A model generated the notes under the pieces. The model was not told where the DNA came from, did no database searches, and saw nothing but the letters and a program-made list of their open reading frames with translations. Positions 1 to 7,010 of a stretch of 19,864 nucleotides of DNA are shown piece by piece. Made by a program: the position numbers and the translations under genes. The stretch comes from an uncultured Lachnospiraceae bacterium (GTDB lineage Bacteria > Bacillota > Clostridia > Lachnospirales > Lachnospiraceae): positions 1 to 19,864 of the forward strand of contig CAMHCL010000015.1 of NCBI GenBank assembly GCA_946183625.1, read 5' to 3'. Numbering within the stretch: position 1 is the stretch's first letter; every line of letters begins with the position of its first letter.

Positions 1-1151
1 GCTTCAGAGATGAGGATGCAAGAGGCGACCGTTCACCTGGAGAGTTCTACCAGCTGGATATGGAAATGGCATTTGCATCTAAGGATGATGTATTTGAAAT
101 AATCGAGGATGTACTCCCTCCAATTTTTGCTAAATATGGAAAATATAATATTGCGTCTGAAGCACCTTTTACCAGGATTCCATATCTTCAGGCAATGGAT
201 GAATTCGGAACAGATAAGCCGGACCTTCGTATTGACCTCAGAGTAAAGGATGTAACAGAGGAACTGGCAGACTGCGGCTTCGATCCATTTAAGGATAATG
301 TCATTAAGGCAGTACCTGTTTCAGACTGCAAGCTTACAAGAAAGCAGATCGATAAGATCTGTGCTGATATAGAAGTACAGGCAGGCGCAAAGGCTTATTG
401 GTTCAAATGTGACGAAAGCGGAGCAATCGCTGGCGGAATCGCTAAGTTCGTTAATGCTGATCCAGCAGTTGCTGAGAAGATTACTGAGAAACTCGGACTT
501 ACTCCAAATACACTGGTGGTAGTTGGAGCCGGCAAGAAGACTCTTGCTCAGAAGATATCCGGTGTTGCAGTGAAGATGCTTGGTGCAGCCTGCGAAGGAC
601 ATATGGATAAGGAAAGATATGAATTCTGCTGGATTATTGACTTCCCTATGTATGAGATCGGAGAGGAGTCAGGACTTCTGGAGTTCTGCCACAATCCATT
701 CTCCATGCCTATAGGCGGCAAGGAAATCCTTGAGAAGGCAGAGGCAGGCGAGGTTGATCCTCTCAGCATCATGGCTGATCAGTACGACCTGGTATGTAAC
801 GGAATTGAGCTTTCATCAGGAGCTGTCAGAAATCACAATCCTGAGATCATGGTCAAGGCATTTGAAATGGTTCGCCTTGGTGAGGAAGAGGTTAAGGCTA
901 AATTCCCAGCTATGTACAATGCATTTACTTATGGTGCACCTCCACATGCAGGTATCGCACCTGGTGTAGATAGAATGATAATGCTTCTGGCTGGAGAAGA
1001 ATCAATCCGCGAGATCATTGCATTCCCTATGAACAAGAATGCACAGGATATAATGATGGATGCTCCATCAGCAGTTGAGCAGAGCCAGCTGGATGAGCTT
1101 CATATAGAGATAAAGGCTGTAGAAGAACCTAAGGAAGCTACAGAAGAGTAG
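1..1151 (+). CDS. aspS: Aspartyl-tRNA synthetase, C-terminal part (5' end outside window)
   Basis: Class II aminoacyl-tRNA synthetase that charges tRNA-Asp in the cytoplasm. The frame is open from position 3, so the gene begins before the window; the ATG at 60 is internal. The first visible residues are motif 2 (FRDEDARGDRSPGEFYQLD), which contacts ATP and the acceptor end. Next comes the insertion (GAD) domain typical of bacterial AspRS, with the conserved LTRKQIDKI segment near its start. The C-terminal catalytic half includes FPMYE, HNPF and SSGAVRNHN, then motif 3 in GIAPGVDRMIMLL and the usual IIAFPMNKNAQD tail. The N-terminal anticodon-binding domain, which would show whether the enzyme also charges tRNA-Asn, is not visible. 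A prepilin peptidase gene starts 27 bases after the TAG stop, with no terminator between. Family assignment is very secure. Confidence 0.97.
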   Translation, partial: FRDEDARGDRSPGEFYQLDMEMAFASKDDVFEIIEDVLPPIFAKYGKYNIASEAPFTRIPYLQAMDEFGTDKPDLRIDLRVKDVTEELADCGFDPFKDNVIKAVPVSDCKLTRKQIDKICADIEVQAGAKAYWFKCDESGAIAGGIAKFVNADPAVAEKITEKLGLTPNTLVVVGAGKKTLAQKISGVAVKMLGAACEGHMDKERYEFCWIIDFPMYEIGEESGLLEFCHNPFSMPIGGKEILEKAEAGEVDPLSIMADQYDLVCNGIELSSGAVRNHNPEIMVKAFEMVRLGEEEVKAKFPAMYNAFTYGAPPHAGIAPGVDRMIMLLAGEESIREIIAFPMNKNAQDIMMDAPSAVEQSQLDELHIEIKAVEEPKEATEE

Positions 1152-1178
1152 ATTAGATTCGCCATAAAAGGAAACGAT

Positions 1179-1967
1179 ATGAATAATGTTGTAGTAGCTG
1201 TCATTATGGCAGTGGCTGGAGCAATCGTTTATCTGTTCCTGGATGTACTTATACGTCGACTTATAGCACGTATTCGTTCAAGGGAAGATTACGATGAGGA
1301 TGTCGATAACACCATGACCAAGGCCGAGAAGAAGAAGGCTGAGGAGATGAAGGTTGTCGAAGCCGAGAAGAAGAAAGCCGGTTTTAAAGATGCAAAAAAT
1401 GACAACCCAGTGAGATTCTGGGCGGTCATCATAATAGGAGTTCTGCTTAGTGCTTTTACTGGATTCTGGTTCGGTTTTGATCTTAAGACTGTTCTATATT
1501 TCCTGTTCTTCGGACTCATAGTTACTATTGCATTTGTGGACTTAGATACCATGGAGATTCCACCGGAACTGAATTATATAATTCTGGGTCTTGGAATCAT
1601 TGCCATATGGATAGTGCCGGAGATCACGATAGTTGAGAGAATAATCGGAGCCCTATGTGTCAGCGGCTTCATGCTGATTCTTACGCTTATTATAAGAGGA
1701 GCTTTCGGCTTCGGAGATATCAAGATGATGTTTGCAGCCGGTTTTCTGTTGGGATGGAAGATGACTCTGGCCGGTTTCCTTATCGGTGTATTTGTAGGAG
1801 CAGCGGCAGGAATCATTGTTATTGCCAGCAAGAAGAAATCGGGTAAAGAACATTTACCATTCGGACCTTCGCTATGCGTAGGTATGATAATTTCTGTATT
1901 TGTTGGAATGAATATATTTAACTGGTATGCGGACCTTATAAGGAGCGCTATGCCAAGCAGATATTAA
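1179..1967 (+). CDS. Prepilin peptidase, A24 family (TadV/PilD-like aspartyl membrane protease)
   Basis: Integral membrane aspartyl protease that removes leader peptides from type IV or Flp prepilins. The catalytic signatures are present: FVDLDTMEIP with D121 (or D123), and GFGDIK at residues 177-182 with D180. About seven hydrophobic segments are visible, one N-terminal and the rest after residue 78. The zinc-binding Cys-rich N-methyltransferase-type domain of long PilD enzymes is absent. In its place, residues about 35-78 form a charged Lys/Glu-rich cytoplasmic stretch with two AEKKKA copies. At 262 aa it is longer than minimal TadV/CpaA enzymes but shorter than PilD. The start has AAAGGAA a few bases upstream. 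It lies between aspS and an rluA-type gene, so its operon context does not explain it. The Tad cluster at 16470 onward is the likely source of substrate, which is inference. Confidence 0.9.
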   Translation: MNNVVVAVIMAVAGAIVYLFLDVLIRRLIARIRSREDYDEDVDNTMTKAEKKKAEEMKVVEAEKKKAGFKDAKNDNPVRFWAVIIIGVLLSAFTGFWFGFDLKTVLYFLFFGLIVTIAFVDLDTMEIPPELNYIILGLGIIAIWIVPEITIVERIIGALCVSGFMLILTLIIRGAFGFGDIKMMFAAGFLLGWKMTLAGFLIGVFVGAAAGIIVIASKKKSGKEHLPFGPSLCVGMIISVFVGMNIFNWYADLIRSAMPSRY

Positions 1968-1986
1968 TATCAGATTCGAGGATAGA

Positions 1987-2682
1987 ATGAGATTAGATAT
2001 AGTATATGAAGATGACTACATGATAGCATGTGTTAAGCCTTATGGCATGTCATCTCAACCGGATAAAACGAATAATGCTGATCTTCTGACAGAAGTAACG
2101 CAGTACCTATATGACAGGTCGGATTCGGATGAGGAGCCTTATGTGGCTATCATTAATCGCCTTGACCGACCGGTTTCAGGAATTGTCCTTTTCGCAAAGG
2201 ATATGGATACTGCAGCGAAGCTGACAGACATGCTGAAGGATGGTGAGATCACTAAGTATTACCAGGCGGTAGTATGGGGTCTCATGAAAGAACCGGAGGG
2301 CATTCTGGAAGACTATATATTGCATGATAAGAAGAAAAATGTATCGAAGATCGTTCCTAAGGGAACGAAGGGTGCAAAGCCTGCCAAGCTGGGCTATGAG
2401 GTTCTAGATGAGCTCGACACAGATGAGGGGACTATTTCTTACCTCCTGGTTGAACTTATGACAGGTCGTCATCATCAGATTAGATGTCAGATGGCAGCGA
2501 ATAAAACACCTATCTGGGGAGACAGGAAGTATGGACGACCCGCAGGGGGTAAGGCTAACAAAGAGATAGGACTTTATTCAACAAGAATAGAATTTATACA
2601 TCCCGTTACGGGGGAGGAGATAACGCTCCACCGTGAACCGGAGGGAAAAGCATTTGATATTATGGACCAGATGGACTGGTAG
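1987..2682 (+). CDS. RluA-family RNA pseudouridine synthase
   Basis: Converts specific uridines in rRNA or tRNA to pseudouridine. The catalytic motif reads INRLDRPVSG at residues 56-65, with D60 as the catalytic Asp. The usual His of HRLD is Asn here, while the essential R-L-D is intact. Other family signatures are the N-terminal VKPYGMSSQ segment (the family's K-P-xG-M), KYYQAVVWG, and the C-terminal LMTGRHHQIRCQMA motif, followed by WGDRKYG. There is no N-terminal S4 domain, and 231 aa suits a compact stand-alone catalytic domain of the RluA/RluC/RluD type. The target uridine cannot be told from sequence. GAGGATAGA just upstream of the ATG serves as ribosome binding site, and the gene begins 19 bases after the peptidase stop, so co-transcription is likely. 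Confidence 0.92.
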   Translation: MRLDIVYEDDYMIACVKPYGMSSQPDKTNNADLLTEVTQYLYDRSDSDEEPYVAIINRLDRPVSGIVLFAKDMDTAAKLTDMLKDGEITKYYQAVVWGLMKEPEGILEDYILHDKKKNVSKIVPKGTKGAKPAKLGYEVLDELDTDEGTISYLLVELMTGRHHQIRCQMAANKTPIWGDRKYGRPAGGKANKEIGLYSTRIEFIHPVTGEEITLHREPEGKAFDIMDQMDW

Positions 2683-2683
2683 A

Positions 2684-2760
2684 GCCAACGATTCCGCAGG
2701 TATCGGTGGCAGAGTTACAAAGCTCCTGACAGAGGAGCTGAGGCTCCAATGTCAGGAGCC
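2684..2760 (+). promoter_or_regulatory. Structured leader of proS: one hairpin plus a bistable inverted duplication
   Basis: The 112-base gap between the rluA-type gene and proS is almost all structure. Hairpin 1 pairs GCCAACGAT (2684-2692) with ATCGGTGGC (2702-2710), with one mismatch. The next 40 bases are an inverted duplication. Fold A pairs GCTCCTGACA (2722-2731) with TGTCAGGAGC (2750-2759) as a perfect 10-bp stem, topped by GGAGC/GCTCC (2734-2738 with 2743-2747) around a TGAG loop. Fold B makes two hairpins, AGCTCC/GGAGCT (2721-2739) and GGCTCC/GGAGCC (2742-2760), whose 7-base loops contain complementary TGACA and TGTCA that could kiss. No U-tract follows, so neither fold looks like an intrinsic terminator. 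No T-box core is present. A regulatory role is inferred; RNA processing or a palindromic repeat insertion are alternatives. Confidence 0.5.
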
Positions 2761-2794
2761 AGACTGAATAAGAAAAAGAAAAGAGGATAAATAA

Positions 2795-4225
2795 ATGGCA
2801 GAGAAAAAAGTTGAGGCAATTACTTCTATGGAGGAAGATTTTGCCCAGTGGTATACAGACGTAGTTGTAAAGGCAGAACTTACAGGATATACAAGCGTTA
2901 AGGGCTTCATGGTACTTAAGCCTTCAGGTTATGCAATCTGGGAGCTGATCCAGAGCCAGCTTGATAAGAGATTCAAGGAAACAGGTGTTGAAAATGTATA
3001 TCTTCCAATGCTGATCCCAGAGGGACTTCTTCAGAAGGAGAAGGATCACGTAGAGGGATTTGCACCAGAAGTTGCATGGGTTACTCATGGCGGACTTAAT
3101 GAGCTTCAGGAGAAGCTGTGTGTAAGACCTACATCAGAAACACTTTTCTGTGATTTCTATCAGAAGGACATTACATCATATAGAGACCTTCCAAAGGTAT
3201 ATAATCAGTGGTGCTCAGTTGTAAGATGGGAGAAGGAGACAAGACCTTTCCTCAGATCAAGAGAGTTCCTGTGGCAGGAAGGGCATACAGCTCATGCAAC
3301 AGCTGAAGAGGCAGAAGAGAGAACTATCCAGATGTTAAATGTATATGCTGATTTCTGTGAAGAGGTTCTTGCCATTCCTGTAGTAAAGGGACAGAAGACT
3401 GAGAAGGAGAAGTTCGCAGGAGCAGTATCTACATACACCATCGAAGCACTAATGCATGATGGTAAGGCGCTTCAGTCTGGAACAAGCCACAACTTCGGTG
3501 ATGGTTTTGCTAAGGCTTTCGGTGTTCAGTATACAGATAAAGACAATCAGTTAAAGTATGTACATCAGACATCATGGGGAGTAACAACAAGACTTATTGG
3601 AGCTATCATCATGGTTCATGGTGATGACAATGGTCTCAAGCTTCCACCAAGAGTTGCTCCAACTCAGGTTATGATCGTGCCTATCCAGCAGAAGAAGGAA
3701 GGTGTACTTGAGAAGGCTGAGGAAATCAGGGAATCTCTCTCTAAGGTTGCAAGAGTAAAGGTTGATGAGACTGACAAGTCCCCAGGTTTCAAGTTCGCTG
3801 AATGTGAAATGAGAGGTATACCTGTAAGAGTTGAGATAGGACCTCGTGATATAGAGAATAATCAGTGTGTAGTAGTAAGACGTGATACAGGCGACAAGCA
3901 GCAGGTATCTCTCGATGGGCTTGATAATTACATTGCAGAGCTTCTGGATACTATTCAGAAGGATATGCTTGAAGTTGCAAGAAATCACAGAGATACACAT
4001 ACATATACAGCTGCTACATGGGATGAATTCGTAGATACAGTAAATAACAAGCCTGGTTTCATTAAGGCTATGTGGTGTGGCGAGACAGAGTGTGAAGAGA
4101 ATATCAAGGCTCAGACAGGTGCCACAACCAGATGTATGCCATTTGAGCAGGAGCATATAGCAGACACATGTGTATGCTGTGGAAAGCCTGCAAAGAAGAT
4201 GGTTTATTTCGGAAGGGCTTATTAA
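2795..4225 (+). CDS. proS: Prolyl-tRNA synthetase, archaeal/eukaryote-like type
   Basis: Class II synthetase that charges tRNA-Pro. At 476 aa it is the short archaeal/eukaryote-like form, without the roughly 180-residue INS editing domain of the standard bacterial enzyme. Motif 1 lies around residues 50-75 (ENVYLPMLIP). Motif 2 starts at R144 with RWEKETRPFLRSREF, followed by the typical WQEGHTAHA. Motif 3 is in residues 262-289, with GDDNGLKLPPRVAP. An HGTP anticodon-binding domain follows (QVMIVPIQ onward). The C-terminal domain carries Cys pairs (CGETEC and CVCCGKP) suited to zinc binding and ends in the aromatic-rich YFGRAY tail seen in this family. AGAGGA at 2782-2787 sits 7 bases before the ATG. 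The leader upstream has unusual secondary structure, and cca follows after 6 bases. Confidence 0.97.
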   Translation: MAEKKVEAITSMEEDFAQWYTDVVVKAELTGYTSVKGFMVLKPSGYAIWELIQSQLDKRFKETGVENVYLPMLIPEGLLQKEKDHVEGFAPEVAWVTHGGLNELQEKLCVRPTSETLFCDFYQKDITSYRDLPKVYNQWCSVVRWEKETRPFLRSREFLWQEGHTAHATAEEAEERTIQMLNVYADFCEEVLAIPVVKGQKTEKEKFAGAVSTYTIEALMHDGKALQSGTSHNFGDGFAKAFGVQYTDKDNQLKYVHQTSWGVTTRLIGAIIMVHGDDNGLKLPPRVAPTQVMIVPIQQKKEGVLEKAEEIRESLSKVARVKVDETDKSPGFKFAECEMRGIPVRVEIGPRDIENNQCVVVRRDTGDKQQVSLDGLDNYIAELLDTIQKDMLEVARNHRDTHTYTAATWDEFVDTVNNKPGFIKAMWCGETECEENIKAQTGATTRCMPFEQEHIADTCVCCGKPAKKMVYFGRAY

Positions 4226-4231
4226 TAAAAT

Positions 4232-5572
4232 ATGAAAATAGAACTGCCTCAAAATGTGGCATATATCATAGAACAACTGAATAATGCAGGCTATGAGGCA
4301 AGTGCTGTAGGTGGATGCGTCAGAGATAGTATCCTGGGAAGAGAACCGAACGACTGGGATATTACAACCTCGGCTACGCCCCAGGAAGTAAAGAAGGTAT
4401 TTAAGAGAACCTTCGATACCGGAATCCAGCATGGAACCATTACAGTTCTGCTGAAGGGCGAGGGCTACGAGGTGACGACCTACAGGATCGATGGCGAGTA
4501 CACAGATCACAGAAGACCGGATGAAGTACATTTCACAAGGGAACTTGCTGAGGATCTGCTGAGAAGAGATTTCACTATAAATGCCATGGCTTACAATGAG
4601 AAGGATGGACTTATAGATCTCTACGGCGGTGTTCAGGATCTGAATGACGGCATTATAAAATGCGTGGGCAATCCTGATGACAGGTTCAATGAGGATGCTC
4701 TGAGGATTATGAGAGCGGTGAGATTTGCGGCTCAGCTGGGCTTCGATATAGATGAAGATACCTGGAATGCCGCGAAGAGCCATGCGGGAGAGCTTCGGGA
4801 TATATCTGCTGAACGTATTGAGACAGAGCTGACGAAGCTTCTGGTATCAGATCATCCTGAGAAGCTTATAGATATGTATGAGCTGGGAATAACGGCGGTG
4901 ATCCTACCGGAATTTGACCTCATGATGCAGACAGAGCAGAATTCCAAGTATCATATATATGATGTTGGCCGCCATACTGTAGAGGTTATAAAGAACGTAA
5001 GACCTGATAAGGTTATGAGATATAGTGCGCTGCTTCATGATTCAGGAAAGCCGGCTTGTAAGACCACAGATGAAGATGGCATTGACCATTTCAAGGGTCA
5101 TAATCTGGTAAGTGAAGAGATCGCCGGGAAGGTCCTGAAGAGACTGAGAATTGATAATGATACTATCCGCGATGTCAAGAAGCTTGTATATTGGCACGAT
5201 TATGGCATCAATGGTAATTTAAACCTCACCACTGTCAGGAAGATGCTGAGCAGGATGGGCGAGAATTATTTTGATGATCTTATTGAGCTTAAGCGTGCAG
5301 ACAACCTGGGACAGAGTGATTATAATTCGGAGATTAATCGCGAGAGGATCGATACATTTATAAAGTATCATGATGAAATCATGGAGAATCAGGATGCTCT
5401 TACGATCAAGGATCTGAAGATCACAGGCAAGGATCTGATCGATGCCGGGATCAAACCGGGACCGGACATGGGCAGGATATTGAAGATACTTCTGGAAATT
5501 GTGCTGAATGAACCGGAACATAATGATCATGAATGGTTATTGGATAAGGCTATGAAGCTACAGGAAAAATAG
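4232..5572 (+). CDS. cca: CCA-adding tRNA nucleotidyltransferase with HD domain
   Basis: Adds or repairs the 3' CCA end of tRNAs, or part of it if the organism divides the activity between two enzymes. The class II nucleotidyltransferase head has GGCVRD at residues 27-32 and the metal-binding DWD at 41-43. LLRRDFTINAMAYN and EDALRIMRAVRFAA are the next conserved blocks, followed by ERIETELTKLL in the neck region. An HD-type phosphohydrolase-like domain is present at HDSGKP (H269, D270). The length of 446 aa agrees with the bacterial CCA/poly(A) polymerase family. The start has no strong ribosome binding site close by: GGAAGGG at 4211-4217 inside the end of proS is 14 bases away, so translational coupling to proS, whose stop is 6 bases upstream, is plausible. 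It fits functionally with aspS, proS and the pseudouridine synthase. Confidence 0.95.
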   Translation: MKIELPQNVAYIIEQLNNAGYEASAVGGCVRDSILGREPNDWDITTSATPQEVKKVFKRTFDTGIQHGTITVLLKGEGYEVTTYRIDGEYTDHRRPDEVHFTRELAEDLLRRDFTINAMAYNEKDGLIDLYGGVQDLNDGIIKCVGNPDDRFNEDALRIMRAVRFAAQLGFDIDEDTWNAAKSHAGELRDISAERIETELTKLLVSDHPEKLIDMYELGITAVILPEFDLMMQTEQNSKYHIYDVGRHTVEVIKNVRPDKVMRYSALLHDSGKPACKTTDEDGIDHFKGHNLVSEEIAGKVLKRLRIDNDTIRDVKKLVYWHDYGINGNLNLTTVRKMLSRMGENYFDDLIELKRADNLGQSDYNSEINRERIDTFIKYHDEIMENQDALTIKDLKITGKDLIDAGIKPGPDMGRILKILLEIVLNEPEHNDHEWLLDKAMKLQEK

Positions 5573-5576
5573 TATT

Positions 5577-7007
5577 ATGATCGATCACGTTTTAAAAAAC
5601 AGGATAGATACAGCTTACAGGCTGGCAGATACAGCAGGCAGAGCTCTGCCTGATTTTAATGCGCAGAACAACATGTCACTGAGGGATATGCTTAAATATA
5701 ATTTCCTTCAGTACATAGGATTTCTGTTTGAGACTGATGGAACAGATGGAAGAAGCGAGCTGGAGTTCATAAAGGATTACATTGGAATGACTATGGACAT
5801 CAGCCAGTTCATGAATTTCAAGTATGGGAAATGCATGGACAAGGATTTCATAAATACTCCGCCTAAGGCATTGTTCTATCTGGCTAAGTATGATATGTCT
5901 GTGGGCATTGTTAAGGCTCAGGACGGAAAGAATCTGTCCAAGACAGTTGTGGATCTGTTCAAGGATCTGGGTACCGCTTTTGTGGCAGTTAATGGAGAGA
6001 CTATTACAGAGGTTGCAAACCTGTCCAATTACAGCCTCATGCTGGATAATTTCCTGAAGGAATATGGACTGTATTTCGGAAATCCAGGAAGTGTAGCTAA
6101 TAATAAGACTGGAAATACTGGTGCCGGAGCTACCAAGGAGGAGGTAAGCGCTACTAAGGCTGCTGTTAATTCCAGTACCGAATCTGATCATCAGGAGGAG
6201 ACTCTGGATCAACTGATGGAGGAACTCAATTCACTGGTTGGACTTAAGTCAGTTAAGCAGGATCTGACGAATCTGATAAATCTGGTCAAGGTGAGAAAGC
6301 TCCGTGAAGAGAGAGGCATGAAACAGCCTGATATAACTCTTCATCTGGTATTCTCTGGTAATCCGGGTACAGGTAAAACTACTGTTGCAAGACTGCTGGC
6401 AAAGATTTATAAGGCACTTGGTGTTGTAAGTCAGGGACAGCTGGTAGAGGTTGACAGATCGAAGCTTGTAGCGGGATATGTTGGACAGACTGCAGCTATG
6501 ACTGCGGAGGTTGTTAAGAGTGCTCTGGGTGGAATTCTCTTCATAGATGAGGCTTATACACTCATTAAGGTGGGCGACGAGAAGGACTTCGGACAGGAAG
6601 CTGTTGATACTCTGCTCAAACTTATGGAGGATAATCGCGATGACCTGATCGTCATTGTAGCGGGATATACTGATAAGATGGAGGAGTTTGTTAATTCAAA
6701 TCCTGGACTCAAGTCCAGATTTAATAAATATATCTTCTTCAGTGATTACACAGGTAAGGAACTGACTGATATATTTAAATCTATGTGCAAGAAGCAGGAG
6801 TATGTGCCTGATAAGGAAGCTCTTGAGTATGTTAAGGAATATCTGAATAAGAGAGCTAAGGCACATGAAGAGAACTTCGCTAATGCCAGAGAGGTCAGAA
6901 ACTATATTGAGCGCTGCATAGAGAGACAGGCTTCGAGAATAGTTGATATAGACGACATCAGTGATGAAGAGCTGAGAACACTACGTATTGAGGATGTGAC
7001 GGAATAA
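5577..7007 (+). CDS. AAA+ ATPase, CbbX/SpoVK-like, with unassigned N-terminal helical domain
   Basis: The C-terminal half is a single CbbX/SpoVK-class AAA+ module. It has the ELNSLVGLKSVK lead-in near residue 216, Walker A GNPGTGKTT at 261-269, Walker B GGILFIDEAYT with D324 and E325, sensor 1 in VIVAGY, and the arginine finger region PGLKSRF with R381. Members typically form hexamers that remodel partner proteins; the client here is unknown. Residues 1 to about 165 form a mostly helical domain I cannot name with confidence. The stretch FLFETDGTDGRSELEFIKDY has the acidic pattern of TerB-like domains, which is only a resemblance. A Gly/Ala/Thr/Ser-rich linker covers about 165-205. AGGAAA at 5562-5567, in the end of cca, serves as ribosome binding site. 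The MATE gene starts 3 bases after the stop, so the two are surely co-transcribed. Confidence 0.88.
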   Translation: MIDHVLKNRIDTAYRLADTAGRALPDFNAQNNMSLRDMLKYNFLQYIGFLFETDGTDGRSELEFIKDYIGMTMDISQFMNFKYGKCMDKDFINTPPKALFYLAKYDMSVGIVKAQDGKNLSKTVVDLFKDLGTAFVAVNGETITEVANLSNYSLMLDNFLKEYGLYFGNPGSVANNKTGNTGAGATKEEVSATKAAVNSSTESDHQEETLDQLMEELNSLVGLKSVKQDLTNLINLVKVRKLREERGMKQPDITLHLVFSGNPGTGKTTVARLLAKIYKALGVVSQGQLVEVDRSKLVAGYVGQTAAMTAEVVKSALGGILFIDEAYTLIKVGDEKDFGQEAVDTLLKLMEDNRDDLIVIVAGYTDKMEEFVNSNPGLKSRFNKYIFFSDYTGKELTDIFKSMCKKQEYVPDKEALEYVKEYLNKRAKAHEENFANAREVRNYIERCIERQASRIVDIDDISDEELRTLRIEDVTE

Positions 7008-7010
7008 GAT

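Noticed and set aside
60..62. ATG at 60 as the start of the first gene
   Set aside because: The frame continues upstream to position 3 with AspRS motif 2 residues, so the ATG is an internal Met of a gene cut by the window edge.
2722..2759. Intrinsic terminator after the rluA-type gene
   Set aside because: The stem is strong but is followed by an A/G-rich stretch rather than a U-tract.
2683..2794. T-box riboswitch ahead of proS
   Set aside because: The gap is only 112 bases, and the T-box core with its GGGTGG-type sequence is absent (only a GGTGGC is seen); no specifier loop or terminator U-tract is found.
3572..4783. 403-codon minus-strand open frame antisense to proS and cca
   Set aside because: It lies entirely opposite two strongly conserved genes, its translation has no recognisable domain and an unusual abundance of Ile, Ser, Cys and Leu, and it is explained by the codon bias of the + strand genes.
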